Position numbers and translations under genes: made by a program. The notes beneath the pieces are model-generated. The model had not been told where the DNA came from. It ran no database searches and saw nothing but the letters and a program-made list of their open reading frames with translations. From Flavobacterium sp. (lineage in GTDB: Bacteria; Bacteroidota; Bacteroidia; Flavobacteriales; Flavobacteriaceae): a stretch of DNA of 64,000 bases. Below, piece after piece: positions 27,431 to 36,930 of the stretch (positions within the stretch are counted from its first letter, which is position 1; every line of letters starts with the position of its first letter). The DNA is taken from NCBI GenBank assembly GCA_029946065.1, contig JAQSDU010000018.1:1-64000 (forward strand). Direction: 5' to 3'.

Positions 27431-30400
27431 ATGAAAAACAAACTACTTTCCGTTATTTTTATAGCAATGACGGGGTTTACATTTGCTCAGGGAACCACCC
27501 CATGGAGCAGCACAACTGTTAAATCTGGCGCAGTTGTGATGGAAAACAAAACCGGAGTTATAAATCCGCATTTGTTTTCATTGGATGCCAATAAGTTAAA
27601 GAATGCGCTGGTTTCAGCCACTTCGAGATTTACAGGCACAAAAGGAATTACCATTGCCTTTCCAAATGCAGAAGGGAAAATGGAAAACTTCAGGGTTTAT
27701 GAATTCTCCAATATGGATCCGGCGCTAGCCGCCAAATATCCTGAAATCAAGGCTTATGCCGGTCAAGGTATCGAAAATCCTTCGGCTACCATTCACTTTA
27801 GCCTTTCGCCATTAGGATTGGAAAGTATGGTGATTTATGCAGACAAATCTGCTAGTTTCATCGAACCCTATACCAAAGATTTGAGTACGTATGCCGTTTA
27901 TCGCAAATCAGACAAGATGGCTTCGCTTTCAAAATTTGATTGTAAAGTTATCGCCGAAGCGAAGAAAGACATCAGTGTTAGCGCTTTGCGTCCGAATGCA
28001 GACGATGGCAATCTTAGGAATTTCCGCCTTGCGATGTCGGTAACGGGTGAATATACTGTTTATTTTGGCGGCACAAAAGCGTTGGCACTTGCGGCTATTA
28101 ATGCAACAATGACGCGTGTTAACGGCGTGTTTGAAAAAGATTTCGGCGTACACATGAACCTTATAGCTAATACAGATCTTGTGATTTACACGAGCGCTTC
28201 AACCGATCCTTATTCTGCTGCGGCAACAGGATCTGGCGGCGCTTGGAACCAAGAATTGCAAACCACATTGACCAATACTATCGGAAGTGCCAATTATGAT
28301 ATTGGGCATTTATTTGGTGCAACTGGCGGCGGCGGAAATGCAGGTTGTATTGGTTGTGTATGTACCAACCCTACAGCTTCTGTCCCATTAGGAAAAGGAA
28401 GCGGATTTACATCGCCAAACGACGGAATTCCTTCAGGAGATAATTTCGATATTGATTATGTAGCGCATGAAATGGGACACCAATTTGGTGCCAACCATAC
28501 TTTTACGCACAGTAATGAAGGAACAGGCGCCCAAATGGAACCCGGCAGCGGCTCAACAATTATGGGTTATGCAGGGATTACTTCTTTAGATGTACAACCA
28601 CATTCTGATCCGTTCTTTCACGCCATCAGCATCCAACAAGTAACCAATTATGTAAAATCAACTACTTGTCAGACAACCGTTGCAACCGGAAATGCGATCC
28701 CTGTGGTAAGTGCAGGTGCCGATTATACCATTCCAAAAAGCACACCTTTCCTATTAACGGGAACGGCAACAGATGCGAATGGTGATGCGCTAACTTACGA
28801 CTGGGAAGAAATGGACAACGGAACAGCTTCGACAGCACCAAGCGCAACAAAAACTACAGGCCCGAATTTTAGGTCTTATGTTGCGTCAACATCACCAGTA
28901 AGGTATTTTCCTAAATTGTCTTCAACAATTGCCAATTCAACGACTACTGCAGGAACAGAATTGACTGTTGAAGCACTTTCTTCAGTTGCAAGAACATTAA
29001 ATTTCAGATTAACAGTAAGAGACAACCGTGCGGGCGGACCAGCCAACAACAGCGACGATATGATTGTTACTGTAAACGCCACGGCCGGACCTTTTACGGT
29101 TAGCGCTCCAAACACAGCCGTTTCATGGGCATCTGGCTCTACACAAACTGTAACTTGGGCAGTTGCCGGAACTACTGCTAACGGTGTAAATGCTGCTAAT
29201 GTTGACATTTTATTATCAACAGACGGAGGCAATACCTATCCTGTAACCATTTTAGCAGGAACGCCAAACGACGGAACACAAACCATTACTGTTCCAAATA
29301 ATGTGGGCACAACCAACCGGATTATGGTAAAAGGAAGCAATCATATCTTTTTTGATATTTCAAATGTGAACTTTACCATTACGGCCGCTTCAACAGATAC
29401 CGTTGCGCCAACGGCTCCGACTGCACTTGCTGCTTCAGGAACTACACAAACCACGACGAATCTATCTTGGACCGCTTCAACCGATGCGGTTGGTGTAACT
29501 GGCTATGATGTATATCAAGGTGGTGTTTTCAAAGCTACTGTAACTACAACTTCTTATGCGGTTACTGGATTGACTGCTTCAACAGCTTATACTTTTTCTG
29601 TAAAAGCAAAAGATGCTGCCGGAAATATCTCTGCAGAAAGCAATATCGTTAGCGTTACTACATTAGCACCTGTTGCTGATACAACTGCGCCTTCTGCCCC
29701 AACAACTTTGGCGGCTTCAGGAACAACTGCAACAACAACCAATTTATCATGGACTGCTTCAACCGATAATGTTGGAGTTACCGGATATGATGTGTATCAA
29801 GGCGGTGTTTTCAAAGCAACGGTAACCACAACGACTTATGCCGTTACCGGATTGACTGCTTCGACAGCATATTCTTTCTATGTAATTGCCAAAGATGCTG
29901 CCGGAAATGTTTCTGCTGCAAGCAATACCGCAAGCGTAACAACTACTGCCGTTACAATTGCATACTGCGCTTCTCAAGGCAATAGCATTGCCGACGAACA
30001 AATCGGACGCGTTCAAGTGGGCACCATCAACAATGCTTCAACCGGCGGAACCGGTTATACCGATTTTACTGCGATTTCAACCAACTTGACGCAAAACACC
30101 GCTTATACTTTAACCGTAACGCCAACATGGACCGCAACTGCATACAGTGAAGGCTATGCTGCTTGGATCGATTACAACAAAGACGGAGATTTTGCAGATG
30201 CTGGCGAACAAGTTTTCACAAAAGCGACTTCAACGACAACACCGGCAACAGGATCGTTTACAGTTCCGGCAACGGCAACTTTAGGCGCAACCAGAATGAG
30301 AGTTTCGATGAAATACAACGCAACACCAACTTCTTGTGAGGCTTTCTCTTATGGACAAGTTGAAGATTATACCGTAAATATCGTTGCCGGAACTGCTGAT

Positions 30401-31369
30401 ACGACAGCACCAACCGCACCAACAACTTTGGCGGCTTCTGGCACAACTGCTACCACGACAAATCTTACTTGGACAGCTTCAACAGACAATGTTGCTGTTA
30501 CAGGATACGATGTTTACCAAGGCACTACGTTAAAAGCAACAGTTACCACTACTTCTTATGCTGTTACAGGATTGACTGCTGCAACGGCTTATACTTTCTC
30601 CGTAAAAGCGAAAGATGCTGCCGGAAACATTTCTGCTTCAAGCAATGTGGCAAGCGTAACAACTTTGTCTGCCGCTGCAGCCTACTGTACTTCTCAAGGC
30701 AACAGCACTGCGGATGAAAGAATAGGAAAAGTGGCTTTTGGAACCATTAGCAACACTTCAACCGGAACGGCTGGTTATGAAAACTTCACGGCTTTGTCAT
30801 CCAATGCTACAAGAGGAACGGCTTATACCATTACCATCACACCAGCTTGGACGAGCACTGTTTATAGCGAAGGTTATGCTGTTTTTATTGATTACAATCA
30901 GGATGGTGACTTTGTGGATGCAGGCGAAACTGTCTTCACAAAAGCAACTTCTACAACCACACCGGCGACAGGTTCTTTTACGATTCCAACAACGGCAACT
31001 TTAGGCGCAACCAGAATGAGAGTTTCGATGAAATACAACGGAACTCCAACCGCTTGTGAAGCATTTTCTTATGGACAAGTAGAAGATTATACGGTGAATA
31101 TCGTTTCTGCTGCTAAAGGATCAGAAGATGCAATCGCTTCAAAACTGGAATTCAAATTGTTCCCGAATCCTGTAAAAGACGCGTTGTTGAATGTTTCTGA
31201 TATAAGCGAAAACGCTACATACCGAATTGTAAATACTTTAGGACAGGAACTTGGCAAAGGCAAAATCGTAAACGGAACAGTGACTGTTTCAAACTTGACT
31301 GCTGGTGCTTATTTATTAGAGGTTACTGCTGACGGACAAACGGCGGTTAAGCGTTTTATTAAGCAATAG
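27431..31369 (+). CDS. Reprolysin-like zinc metalloprotease with FN3, GEVED and T9SS sorting domains
   Basis: A 1312-residue secreted protease. A signal peptide (1-19, ending TFAQ) and a propeptide-like region precede the metzincin catalytic domain: zinc motif HEMGHQFGANH (H346, E347, H350, H356) and Met-turn TIMGYAG. Next come Ig-like regions, three near-identical fibronectin type III domains (about 654-745, 752-840, 990-1080) and two GEVED domains (about 843-985, 1084-1225). Last is a type A T9SS sorting domain (about 1238-1312; LFPNPVKDALLNV, ending AVKRFIKQ). The order FN3-FN3-GEVED-FN3-GEVED suggests internal duplication. It is followed by a terminator. Probably an exported protease for protein digestion. 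Confidence 0.93.
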   Translation: MKNKLLSVIFIAMTGFTFAQGTTPWSSTTVKSGAVVMENKTGVINPHLFSLDANKLKNALVSATSRFTGTKGITIAFPNAEGKMENFRVYEFSNMDPALAAKYPEIKAYAGQGIENPSATIHFSLSPLGLESMVIYADKSASFIEPYTKDLSTYAVYRKSDKMASLSKFDCKVIAEAKKDISVSALRPNADDGNLRNFRLAMSVTGEYTVYFGGTKALALAAINATMTRVNGVFEKDFGVHMNLIANTDLVIYTSASTDPYSAAATGSGGAWNQELQTTLTNTIGSANYDIGHLFGATGGGGNAGCIGCVCTNPTASVPLGKGSGFTSPNDGIPSGDNFDIDYVAHEMGHQFGANHTFTHSNEGTGAQMEPGSGSTIMGYAGITSLDVQPHSDPFFHAISIQQVTNYVKSTTCQTTVATGNAIPVVSAGADYTIPKSTPFLLTGTATDANGDALTYDWEEMDNGTASTAPSATKTTGPNFRSYVASTSPVRYFPKLSSTIANSTTTAGTELTVEALSSVARTLNFRLTVRDNRAGGPANNSDDMIVTVNATAGPFTVSAPNTAVSWASGSTQTVTWAVAGTTANGVNAANVDILLSTDGGNTYPVTILAGTPNDGTQTITVPNNVGTTNRIMVKGSNHIFFDISNVNFTITAASTDTVAPTAPTALAASGTTQTTTNLSWTASTDAVGVTGYDVYQGGVFKATVTTTSYAVTGLTASTAYTFSVKAKDAAGNISAESNIVSVTTLAPVADTTAPSAPTTLAASGTTATTTNLSWTASTDNVGVTGYDVYQGGVFKATVTTTTYAVTGLTASTAYSFYVIAKDAAGNVSAASNTASVTTTAVTIAYCASQGNSIADEQIGRVQVGTINNASTGGTGYTDFTAISTNLTQNTAYTLTVTPTWTATAYSEGYAAWIDYNKDGDFADAGEQVFTKATSTTTPATGSFTVPATATLGATRMRVSMKYNATPTSCEAFSYGQVEDYTVNIVAGTADTTAPTAPTTLAASGTTATTTNLTWTASTDNVAVTGYDVYQGTTLKATVTTTSYAVTGLTAATAYTFSVKAKDAAGNISASSNVASVTTLSAAAAYCTSQGNSTADERIGKVAFGTISNTSTGTAGYENFTALSSNATRGTAYTITITPAWTSTVYSEGYAVFIDYNQDGDFVDAGETVFTKATSTTTPATGSFTIPTTATLGATRMRVSMKYNGTPTACEAFSYGQVEDYTVNIVSAAKGSEDAIASKLEFKLFPNPVKDALLNVSDISENATYRIVNTLGQELGKGKIVNGTVTVSNLTAGAYLLEVTADGQTAVKRFIKQ

Positions 31370-31389
31370 ATTTTTTAACCATAGTATCA

Positions 31390-31419
31390 AAAGCTATCTC
31401 GTTTGAGGTAGCTTTTTTT
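31390..31419 (+). terminator. Rho-independent terminator after the metalloprotease
   Basis: The stem AAAGCTATCTC / GAGGTAGCTTT (one G-U pair) with a 4-base loop is followed by T residues, about 20 bases after the stop codon. Confidence 0.85.
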
Positions 31420-31450
31420 GTTTTTAATAGGTGTTTTTGGTTGCGTTGTT

Positions 31451-31458
31451 TATATTTG
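31451..31458 (+). promoter_or_regulatory. Candidate -7 box (TATATTTG) for the first small lipoprotein
   Basis: An exact TAnnTTTG match 38 bases before the ATG at 31497, just after the metalloprotease terminator. No correctly spaced -33 element. Confidence 0.35.
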
Positions 31459-31496
31459 GGAGTTGGGCAAAAATATAACGAAAAATCCTGTAAACA

Positions 31497-31958
31497 ATGA
31501 GACTAATATTTTTTACGTTCGTTATTTTATTAATTTGTAGTTGTCATGAGAAAACCGTAAAACCTAATTATAAAAAAATTGATACAAGTTGGATAGAACT
31601 TAATGAAAAAGATTCTATTCCGTATGAAATTTTAACCGTTTTAAAAACATTAAAAGGCAATAAAAAAATTGCCGATAGAAACGAGGCATATGAAGCAACT
31701 GATGTTATTGAAGATACAACTATACCAATGAGGCAATTAAGATTATTAGCTCGAAAAAATAATGATTGGCGATTAGTTTATATACAAGGTGGAATCGGAA
31801 ACCACTATGTCTATTTGGAATGCAAGATTAAAAATGATTCGTTATACAATTTAAAGATTGGCGAATCATTATCAGATTTAGAAAATAACGATAGCATAAC
31901 GAAACTTCTAAGTCAAAATAAAATTAATTTAAGGACAGTTAAAATTATTAATAAATAA
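31497..31958 (+). CDS. Small hypothetical lipoprotein 1
   Basis: A 153-residue protein with lipobox LLICSCHE (lipid Cys near residue 16). The rest is polar, rich in Lys, Asn and Asp, with no recognised motif; a short hydrophobic stretch WRLVYIQGGIGNHYVYLEC lies in the centre. Base composition is more AT-rich than the neighbouring housekeeping genes. It is the first of three unrelated small lipoproteins in tandem between two large secreted peptidases. Confidence 0.65.
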   Translation: MRLIFFTFVILLICSCHEKTVKPNYKKIDTSWIELNEKDSIPYEILTVLKTLKGNKKIADRNEAYEATDVIEDTTIPMRQLRLLARKNNDWRLVYIQGGIGNHYVYLECKIKNDSLYNLKIGESLSDLENNDSITKLLSQNKINLRTVKIINK

Positions 31959-32049
31959 AGACAGGTATGTTTCGACCCAACATGGGCTTAGCATGAATTT
32001 AGATTGATGTTAGTTTTAACCGAATAAAGTGAACTGATTAATATTCTCG

Positions 32050-32487
32050 ATGAAAAAATATTTTGTGATTTTAGTCTTTTTAGTTGTAATCATTTCTTGC
32101 GAAGAAATCTCCTCAGACTCATTCTGGACAAAATTCAGGTATTCCGATATTATATCGAAAAAAATAGATCAAGGCCCATATGGTGGCACAACCGAAATAC
32201 ATTGGAAAGTGGCAAAAAAATTCTCGACCAAGGATGTCTCGCAGTATGCGAAAGCACATGGTTGGAAATTAGTGAATAAAACAAATGCCGATTTAAATTT
32301 TTCCAATCAAATTCTAGAACGTAGATTTGATAAAACTGGAATTGAAAATAAAACCATATTATATTTTAAATCAAATCTTCTGACCGTTGATGAAGACGAA
32401 AATTTAGAAACTCAAATTAACTGTTTTGCAATCATTGACTCGCTGAGCAATGAATTAATTATATATCATTGTTGGGGAGATTTTTAA
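32050..32487 (+). CDS. Small hypothetical lipoprotein 2
   Basis: A 145-residue protein with lipobox VVIISCEE (Cys near residue 17). The remainder is a small alpha/beta-like domain (WKVAKKFS, AKAHGWKLVN) ending HCWGDF. I do not recognise the family. It is 91 bases after lipoprotein 1 and 34 bases before lipoprotein 3; the tight spacing to 3 suggests co-transcription. It is not an obvious paralogue of its neighbours. Confidence 0.65.
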   Translation: MKKYFVILVFLVVIISCEEISSDSFWTKFRYSDIISKKIDQGPYGGTTEIHWKVAKKFSTKDVSQYAKAHGWKLVNKTNADLNFSNQILERRFDKTGIENKTILYFKSNLLTVDEDENLETQINCFAIIDSLSNELIIYHCWGDF

Positions 32488-32521
32488 AGACAGTTTACCA
32501 AATCGGGGATTTTAAAAACAC

Positions 32522-32929
32522 ATGAAAAAACTAATATTAATAACCGTAATTTCACTTTTTTTGATTTCTTGTGACCCAATAATAAGTTATAATTATTTTG
32601 TAAATAATCAATCCGACAAATCTTTAGTATTCCGATATAGGCATGGATATGCAGATGCTAAAGACAGCTTAACTGTTTGTGAACCGCATAAAATTACATT
32701 AATTGAAACCGTTGAAATGCGTGGCGCAAATCCACACGATGAAAAAGAAAATTTTTTAAAGTCATTTGACAAACTAAACATAAAAACGATTGATTCTGGT
32801 CAGGTTCTAAAAAACATATACATTAGAAATAATTGGACTTATTCAAAAGACATAAAGTATTTCGGAATTGTAAAAACAGGATCAAATAATTATATCCTAA
32901 AAATAAATAATGATGATTTAAAAAAATAG
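32522..32929 (+). CDS. Small hypothetical lipoprotein 3
   Basis: A 135-residue protein with lipobox LFLISCDP (Cys near residue 17). After it is a beta-rich segment (YNYFVNNQSDKSLVFRYR) that recalls small secreted Ig-like or immunity-type proteins, but no family can be assigned. It ends 559 bases before the next real gene, and its stop is directly followed by an open frame without a start codon. Confidence 0.65.
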   Translation: MKKLILITVISLFLISCDPIISYNYFVNNQSDKSLVFRYRHGYADAKDSLTVCEPHKITLIETVEMRGANPHDEKENFLKSFDKLNIKTIDSGQVLKNIYIRNNWTYSKDIKYFGIVKTGSNNYILKINNDDLKK

Positions 32930-32930
32930 T

Positions 32931-33107
32931 ATAAAAGCCGGTCACCAATATGGCTCGGATGAAATTGCGGAGCGCTTTCCAAAACTGAACTTCTATTTCC
33001 CTAAACTTCGATCACTACCCCTGAATCCCGGTGCATTGAGACAGCTTCGAAATTGCTGCCAAGATCAGAAACTCAATAATCCAACGAAATATTTATCCAA
33101 AAAATGA
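32931..33107 (+). pseudogene. Possible gene remnant, start missing
   Basis: A 58-codon open stretch ending at TGA (33105-33107) reads AGHQYGSDEIAERFPKLNF and continues with a Pro/Leu/Arg-rich segment. It has no in-frame ATG, is less AT-rich than its surroundings, and begins right after lipoprotein 3 in another frame. It may be the end of a decayed gene, or a chance open frame. I do not recognise it. Confidence 0.25.
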
Positions 33108-33185
33108 CTCATCTAAGCATGCTTTCAACATCTTCACAGCGCCAAATAGATCATTTAATTTTCGAAATTTTATGCTGCGTGTTAA

Positions 33186-33356
33186 TGCTTTGCGGAACAA
33201 TATGAGCAATCTATAATAGAAAAAAAATATGAAAATTATATTCAATGCAGTTGGTATGGTAAATTATTGGATTTCAGACTATACACGCTTTTATTGATCG
33301 GCGCTATTGCCGTTGTAGTATCTGTAGTTAGATTTATCATTAAGTTTTTTCAGTAA
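33186..33356 (+). pseudogene. Possible remnant of a membrane-anchored protein
   Basis: A 56-codon open stretch with no in-frame ATG, ending at TAA (33354-33356). The first half is polar (EQYEQSIIEKKYENYIQ); the second half is a convincing transmembrane helix (LYTLLLIGAIAVVVSVVRFII) with basic flanks. The hydrophobic pattern is unlikely by chance, which favours a truncated gene over random sequence, but an alternative start cannot be excluded. Confidence 0.3.
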
Positions 33357-33488
33357 GCCAGTTTCCAACAACTACTTAGTAACCATTTGCGCAACCTTCT
33401 TCCATTGGCAGTTAATTTTCAATACTTCATCAACCATCTTTCCCCAATAATTCCCTACTTTTAACTTCTCAAAAAATCAGTTGAAACC

Positions 33489-35390
33489 ATGCGAAAAATA
33501 CTTCTGTTAATCCTAATCATTATGAGTGCTACCGCTTCCGCACAAAATGTCATGTCACCTGAAACCTTATGGAAATTGGGTCGCGTAAGTGCTCTCGGCA
33601 TTTCCAAAGACACCAAAAACATCATCTACAAAGTGACTTTCCCTTCTGTAGAAGAAAATAAATCATCCTCAAAACACTACTCGATTCCTATAAATGGCGG
33701 AACAGCAACAGAAGTGCCAGACACGAAGGCATTGTTAAATGACAAAAATATTTCGCCAGACGGGAAATATATCGTTTATAATGACGAAGTGAAAATCGAA
33801 AAAGTTCACGGAAAAGATTTCTATCCGGAACTCGAAAAATCAGAAGCTCAAATCTATAACGGACTTGATTACCGCCATTGGGATACTTGGAACGAAGGTA
33901 AATTCAACCACGTTTTTTACAAAGAAAATAAAGAAAACGCCGAAGGAAAAGACATTCTCGCCGGAGAAAACTTCGATTCCCCGCAAAAACCTTTCGGTGG
34001 TGACGAAGATTATATTTGGTCACCTGACGGCAAAAGCATTTTATACGTTTGCAAGAAAAAAGCCGGCACCGAATATGCCATTTCAACCAATACGGACATC
34101 TACGAATACAACCTTGAAACCGGAAAAACCACCAACCGCACCGAAGGTAATTTAGGTTATGATACCGCTCCACAATTTTCACCTTCTGGTAATTTAACAT
34201 GGTTGCAAATGAAACGCGACGGTTACGAAGCTGATAAAAATGATATTGTAGTAAGCTTTAAAGGCATGAATATCAACCTGACTTCCAGTTGGGATGGCAC
34301 CGTTGAAAGTTTTGTATGGAGTCCAGACGGTAAGAAAGTCTATTTTCAAGCTCCAATTGATGGCACTTTGCAGTTATTTGAAGTGAACTTTCCAGGATTA
34401 ACAAAAATTGCGATAACCGTGACACAAGTAACAAACGGCGATTTTGACGTTGCCGGAATTGTAGGTTTTTCAGGCGATAACATCATCCTCTCAAGAACCG
34501 ACATGAACCACGCAGCGGAGTTATATTCGTATAATTTAAAGAAAAAATCCTGGCTAAAACTGACTTCCGTCAACGACGTAATTTACAACAAACTTTCTTT
34601 AAGCAAAACCGAAAGAAGATATGTGACCACGACAGATGGCAAGAAAATGCTCGTTTGGGTAATTCTTCCGCCGAATTTTGATGCTTCAAAAAAATATCCA
34701 ACATTATTATATTGCCAAGGTGGACCGCAATCTCCGTTGACGCAATTTTATTCTTTCCGTTGGAATTTCCAGTTGATGGCTGCCAATGGTTACATCGTTG
34801 TGGCACCAAATCGCCGTGGAATGCAAGGCCATGGCGTGGAATGGAACGAGCAAATCAGCAAAGATTGGGGCGGACAAGTCATGAAAGATTATCTTTCTGC
34901 TATTGATGATGTGGCAAAAGAAAGCTACGTTGACAAAGCACGTTTGGGCTGTGTTGGCGCAAGCTACGGAGGCTATTCGGTATTCTATTTGGCTGGAATA
35001 CACAACAACCGGTTCAAGACTTTTATTGCTCATGACGGCGTTTTCAATACACAAAGCATGTTCGGAACTACAGAAGAAGTTTTCTTTAACAACTGGGATT
35101 TTGGTGGCGCGTATTGGGAAAAAGATAATGCTGTAGCACAAAAAACGTATAACGAATTCAATCCAGCAACTTTAGTGAACAAATGGAACAAGCCGATTTT
35201 AATTGTTCAGGGCGGAAAAGATTACCGTGTACCAATCGGACAAGGACAGGAAGCGTTTCAGGCGGCACAATTGCGAGGCATCAAAAGCAGACTATTGTAT
35301 TTCCCTGAAGAAAACCATTGGGTTCTTAAACCGCAGAACGCTATCGTTTGGCAACGGGAGTTTTATAAATGGTTGAAAGAGACTTTGTAA
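33489..35390 (+). CDS. S9 family peptidase (DPP/acylaminoacyl-peptidase-like)
   Basis: A 633-residue exported serine peptidase. It has a signal peptide (1-19, ATASAQ), a beta-propeller with WSPDGK repeats (about 35-385), and an alpha/beta-hydrolase domain with nucleophile Ser in GASYGGYS, Asp in GGKDYRVP and His in EENHWV. Similar periplasmic enzymes (DPP5/DPP7-like S9C) release dipeptides or oligopeptides for uptake. It ends before a bidirectional terminator shared with convergent accC. The exact specificity cannot be read from sequence. Confidence 0.9.
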   Translation: MRKILLLILIIMSATASAQNVMSPETLWKLGRVSALGISKDTKNIIYKVTFPSVEENKSSSKHYSIPINGGTATEVPDTKALLNDKNISPDGKYIVYNDEVKIEKVHGKDFYPELEKSEAQIYNGLDYRHWDTWNEGKFNHVFYKENKENAEGKDILAGENFDSPQKPFGGDEDYIWSPDGKSILYVCKKKAGTEYAISTNTDIYEYNLETGKTTNRTEGNLGYDTAPQFSPSGNLTWLQMKRDGYEADKNDIVVSFKGMNINLTSSWDGTVESFVWSPDGKKVYFQAPIDGTLQLFEVNFPGLTKIAITVTQVTNGDFDVAGIVGFSGDNIILSRTDMNHAAELYSYNLKKKSWLKLTSVNDVIYNKLSLSKTERRYVTTTDGKKMLVWVILPPNFDASKKYPTLLYCQGGPQSPLTQFYSFRWNFQLMAANGYIVVAPNRRGMQGHGVEWNEQISKDWGGQVMKDYLSAIDDVAKESYVDKARLGCVGASYGGYSVFYLAGIHNNRFKTFIAHDGVFNTQSMFGTTEEVFFNNWDFGGAYWEKDNAVAQKTYNEFNPATLVNKWNKPILIVQGGKDYRVPIGQGQEAFQAAQLRGIKSRLLYFPEENHWVLKPQNAIVWQREFYKWLKETL

Positions 35391-35413
35391 GTTTCCATAA
35401 TCAGTGTTCAAAA

Positions 35414-35450
35414 TAAAAAAGCGATCCAAATTTGAATCGCTTTTTTTATT
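35414..35450. terminator. Bidirectional terminator between S9 peptidase and accC
   Basis: The palindrome GCGATCCAAA/TTTGAATCGC (one mismatch) is flanked by an A run on the left and a T run on the right, so it can end transcripts from both convergent genes. Confidence 0.8.
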
Positions 35451-35493
35451 TTTATAAAATTTTGGACTGCCAAATGATGACTAGCCACGAATA

Positions 35494-36843
35494 TTATTCT
35501 TCCGGATCATTCATTTTAAAATCGTCCATAAAAGCCGTGGTATAATCTCCAGCCACATATCTCGGGTCATCCATCAATTGCCTATGGAAAGGAATTGTAG
35601 TCTTAATGCCTTCAATTACGAATTCATCCAACGCCCTTTTCATCTTGTTGATGGCTTCCTGGCGCGTTTGCGCAGTTGTAATCAACTTGGCAATCATCGA
35701 GTCATAGTTTGGCGGAATCGAGTAACCTGAGTAAACATGTGTGTCCAAACGAACACCATGTCCGCCCGGCGTATGCAAAGTCGTAATTTTTCCTGGTGAA
35801 GGGCGGAAATCATTATAAGGATCTTCAGCATTGATACGGCATTCGATGGCATGCAATTGCGGCAAATAATTTCTTCCCGAAATCGGCACACCAGCAGCTA
35901 CTAAAATTTGCTCTCGGATCAAATCATAATCAATAACTTGTTCTGTAATCGGGTGCTCTACTTGGATACGCGTGTTCATTTCCATAAAGTAGAAATTACG
36001 GTGCTTATCAACTAAAAATTCTACCGTTCCAGCACCTTCATATTTGATGTATTCTGCGGCTTTTACGGCAGCTTCACCCATCTTTGTACGCAATTCGTCG
36101 GTCATGAATGGCGATGGCGTTTCTTCGGTTAATTTCTGGTGACGACGTTGCACAGAGCAATCTCTTTCAGACAAGTGACAAGCTTTTCCGTAAGCGTCGC
36201 CTACTACCTGAATTTCTATGTGACGTGGTTCTTCGATTAATTTTTCAAGATACATCCCGTCATTTCCAAAAGCAGCAGCCGATTCCTGACGTGCACTTTC
36301 CCATGATTTGAGTAGATCCTCTTCTTTCCAAACAGCGCGCATTCCTTTTCCACCACCTCCGGCAGTTGCTTTTAACATCACTGGAAATCCGAATTCTTTA
36401 GCAAGTCTTAAAGCTTCTTCATATGATTCCAAAATTCCAACGGAGCCCGGAACACAAGGTACGCCGGCTTCGATCATCGTAGATTTTGCGGAAGCTTTAT
36501 CGCCCATTCTGTCAATCATTTCAGGAGAAGCACCAATAAATTTGATCCCGTGTTCTTGGCAGATTTTAGAGAATTTTGCGTTTTCAGAAAGAAATCCGTA
36601 GCCCGGATGTATGGCATCTGCATTGGTAATTTCCGCAGCAGCTATAATACTTGACATTTTTAGGTAAGAAAGGTTGCTTGGCGGCGGCCCGATACAAACA
36701 GCTTCGTCGGCAAAGCGAACGTGAAGGCTTTCCGCATCGGCAGTAGAATATACTGCAACGGTTTTGATGCCCATTTCGCGGCACGTCCTAATGACGCGCA
36801 ACGCAATTTCTCCACGGTTGGCAATTAATATTTTTTTAAACAT
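35494..36843 (-). CDS. accC: Acetyl-CoA carboxylase, biotin carboxylase subunit
   Basis: A 449-residue ATP-grasp enzyme that carboxylates the biotin on AccB, the first half of malonyl-CoA formation. It starts [26 protein letters not shown], with the ATP-grasp Gly-rich loop [24 protein letters not shown], and the active-site segment [13 protein letters not shown]. Length is typical. It is 87 bases downstream of accB on the same strand; the spacer contains an AT-rich hairpin (36874-36928). Confidence 0.96.
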   Translation of the reverse strand: MFKKILIANRGEIALRVIRTCREMGIKTVAVYSTADAESLHVRFADEAVCIGPPPSNLSYLKMSSIIAAAEITNADAIHPGYGFLSENAKFSKICQEHGIKFIGASPEMIDRMGDKASAKSTMIEAGVPCVPGSVGILESYEEALRLAKEFGFPVMLKATAGGGGKGMRAVWKEEDLLKSWESARQESAAAFGNDGMYLEKLIEEPRHIEIQVVGDAYGKACHLSERDCSVQRRHQKLTEETPSPFMTDELRTKMGEAAVKAAEYIKYEGAGTVEFLVDKHRNFYFMEMNTRIQVEHPITEQVIDYDLIREQILVAAGVPISGRNYLPQLHAIECRINAEDPYNDFRPSPGKITTLHTPGGHGVRLDTHVYSGYSIPPNYDSMIAKLITTAQTRQEAINKMKRALDEFVIEGIKTTIPFHRQLMDDPRYVAGDYTTAFMDDFKMNDPEE

Positions 36844-36873
36844 CGCTCAGTGATTTTAAATTATAAATTATAA

Positions 36874-36928
36874 ATTTTAAATTGTTTGAATGAGTGTAAT
36901 TCATCATTCAAAATTCATCATTTAAAAT
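36874..36928. repeat. AT-rich hairpin between accB and accC
   Basis: ATTTTAAAT pairs with ATTTAAAAT, and TGAATGA with TCATTCA inside, next to a short tandem of TTATAAAT. No T run follows, so it may be a processing or attenuation element within the accBC transcript, or simply a repeat. Confidence 0.45.
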
Positions 36929-36930
36929 AA

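Larger units (their letters stand above)
32930..33488. other. 559-base spacer with probable gene debris
   Basis: No intact gene is seen. Two start-less open stretches (32931-33107 and 33186-33356) look like remnants. The last part, about 33360-33488, is AT-rich upstream DNA of the S9 peptidase with a TACTTTTA box at 33456-33463. Confidence 0.5.

Noticed and set aside
27431..31369. An assembly artefact from the near-identical FN3/GEVED copies.
   Set aside because: The frame stays open through all copies, the copies differ at scattered synonymous positions, and the protein ends in a proper sorting domain.
31959..32049. A small RNA or tRNA in the gap between lipoproteins 1 and 2.
   Set aside because: No cloverleaf, strong stem or terminator could be seen.
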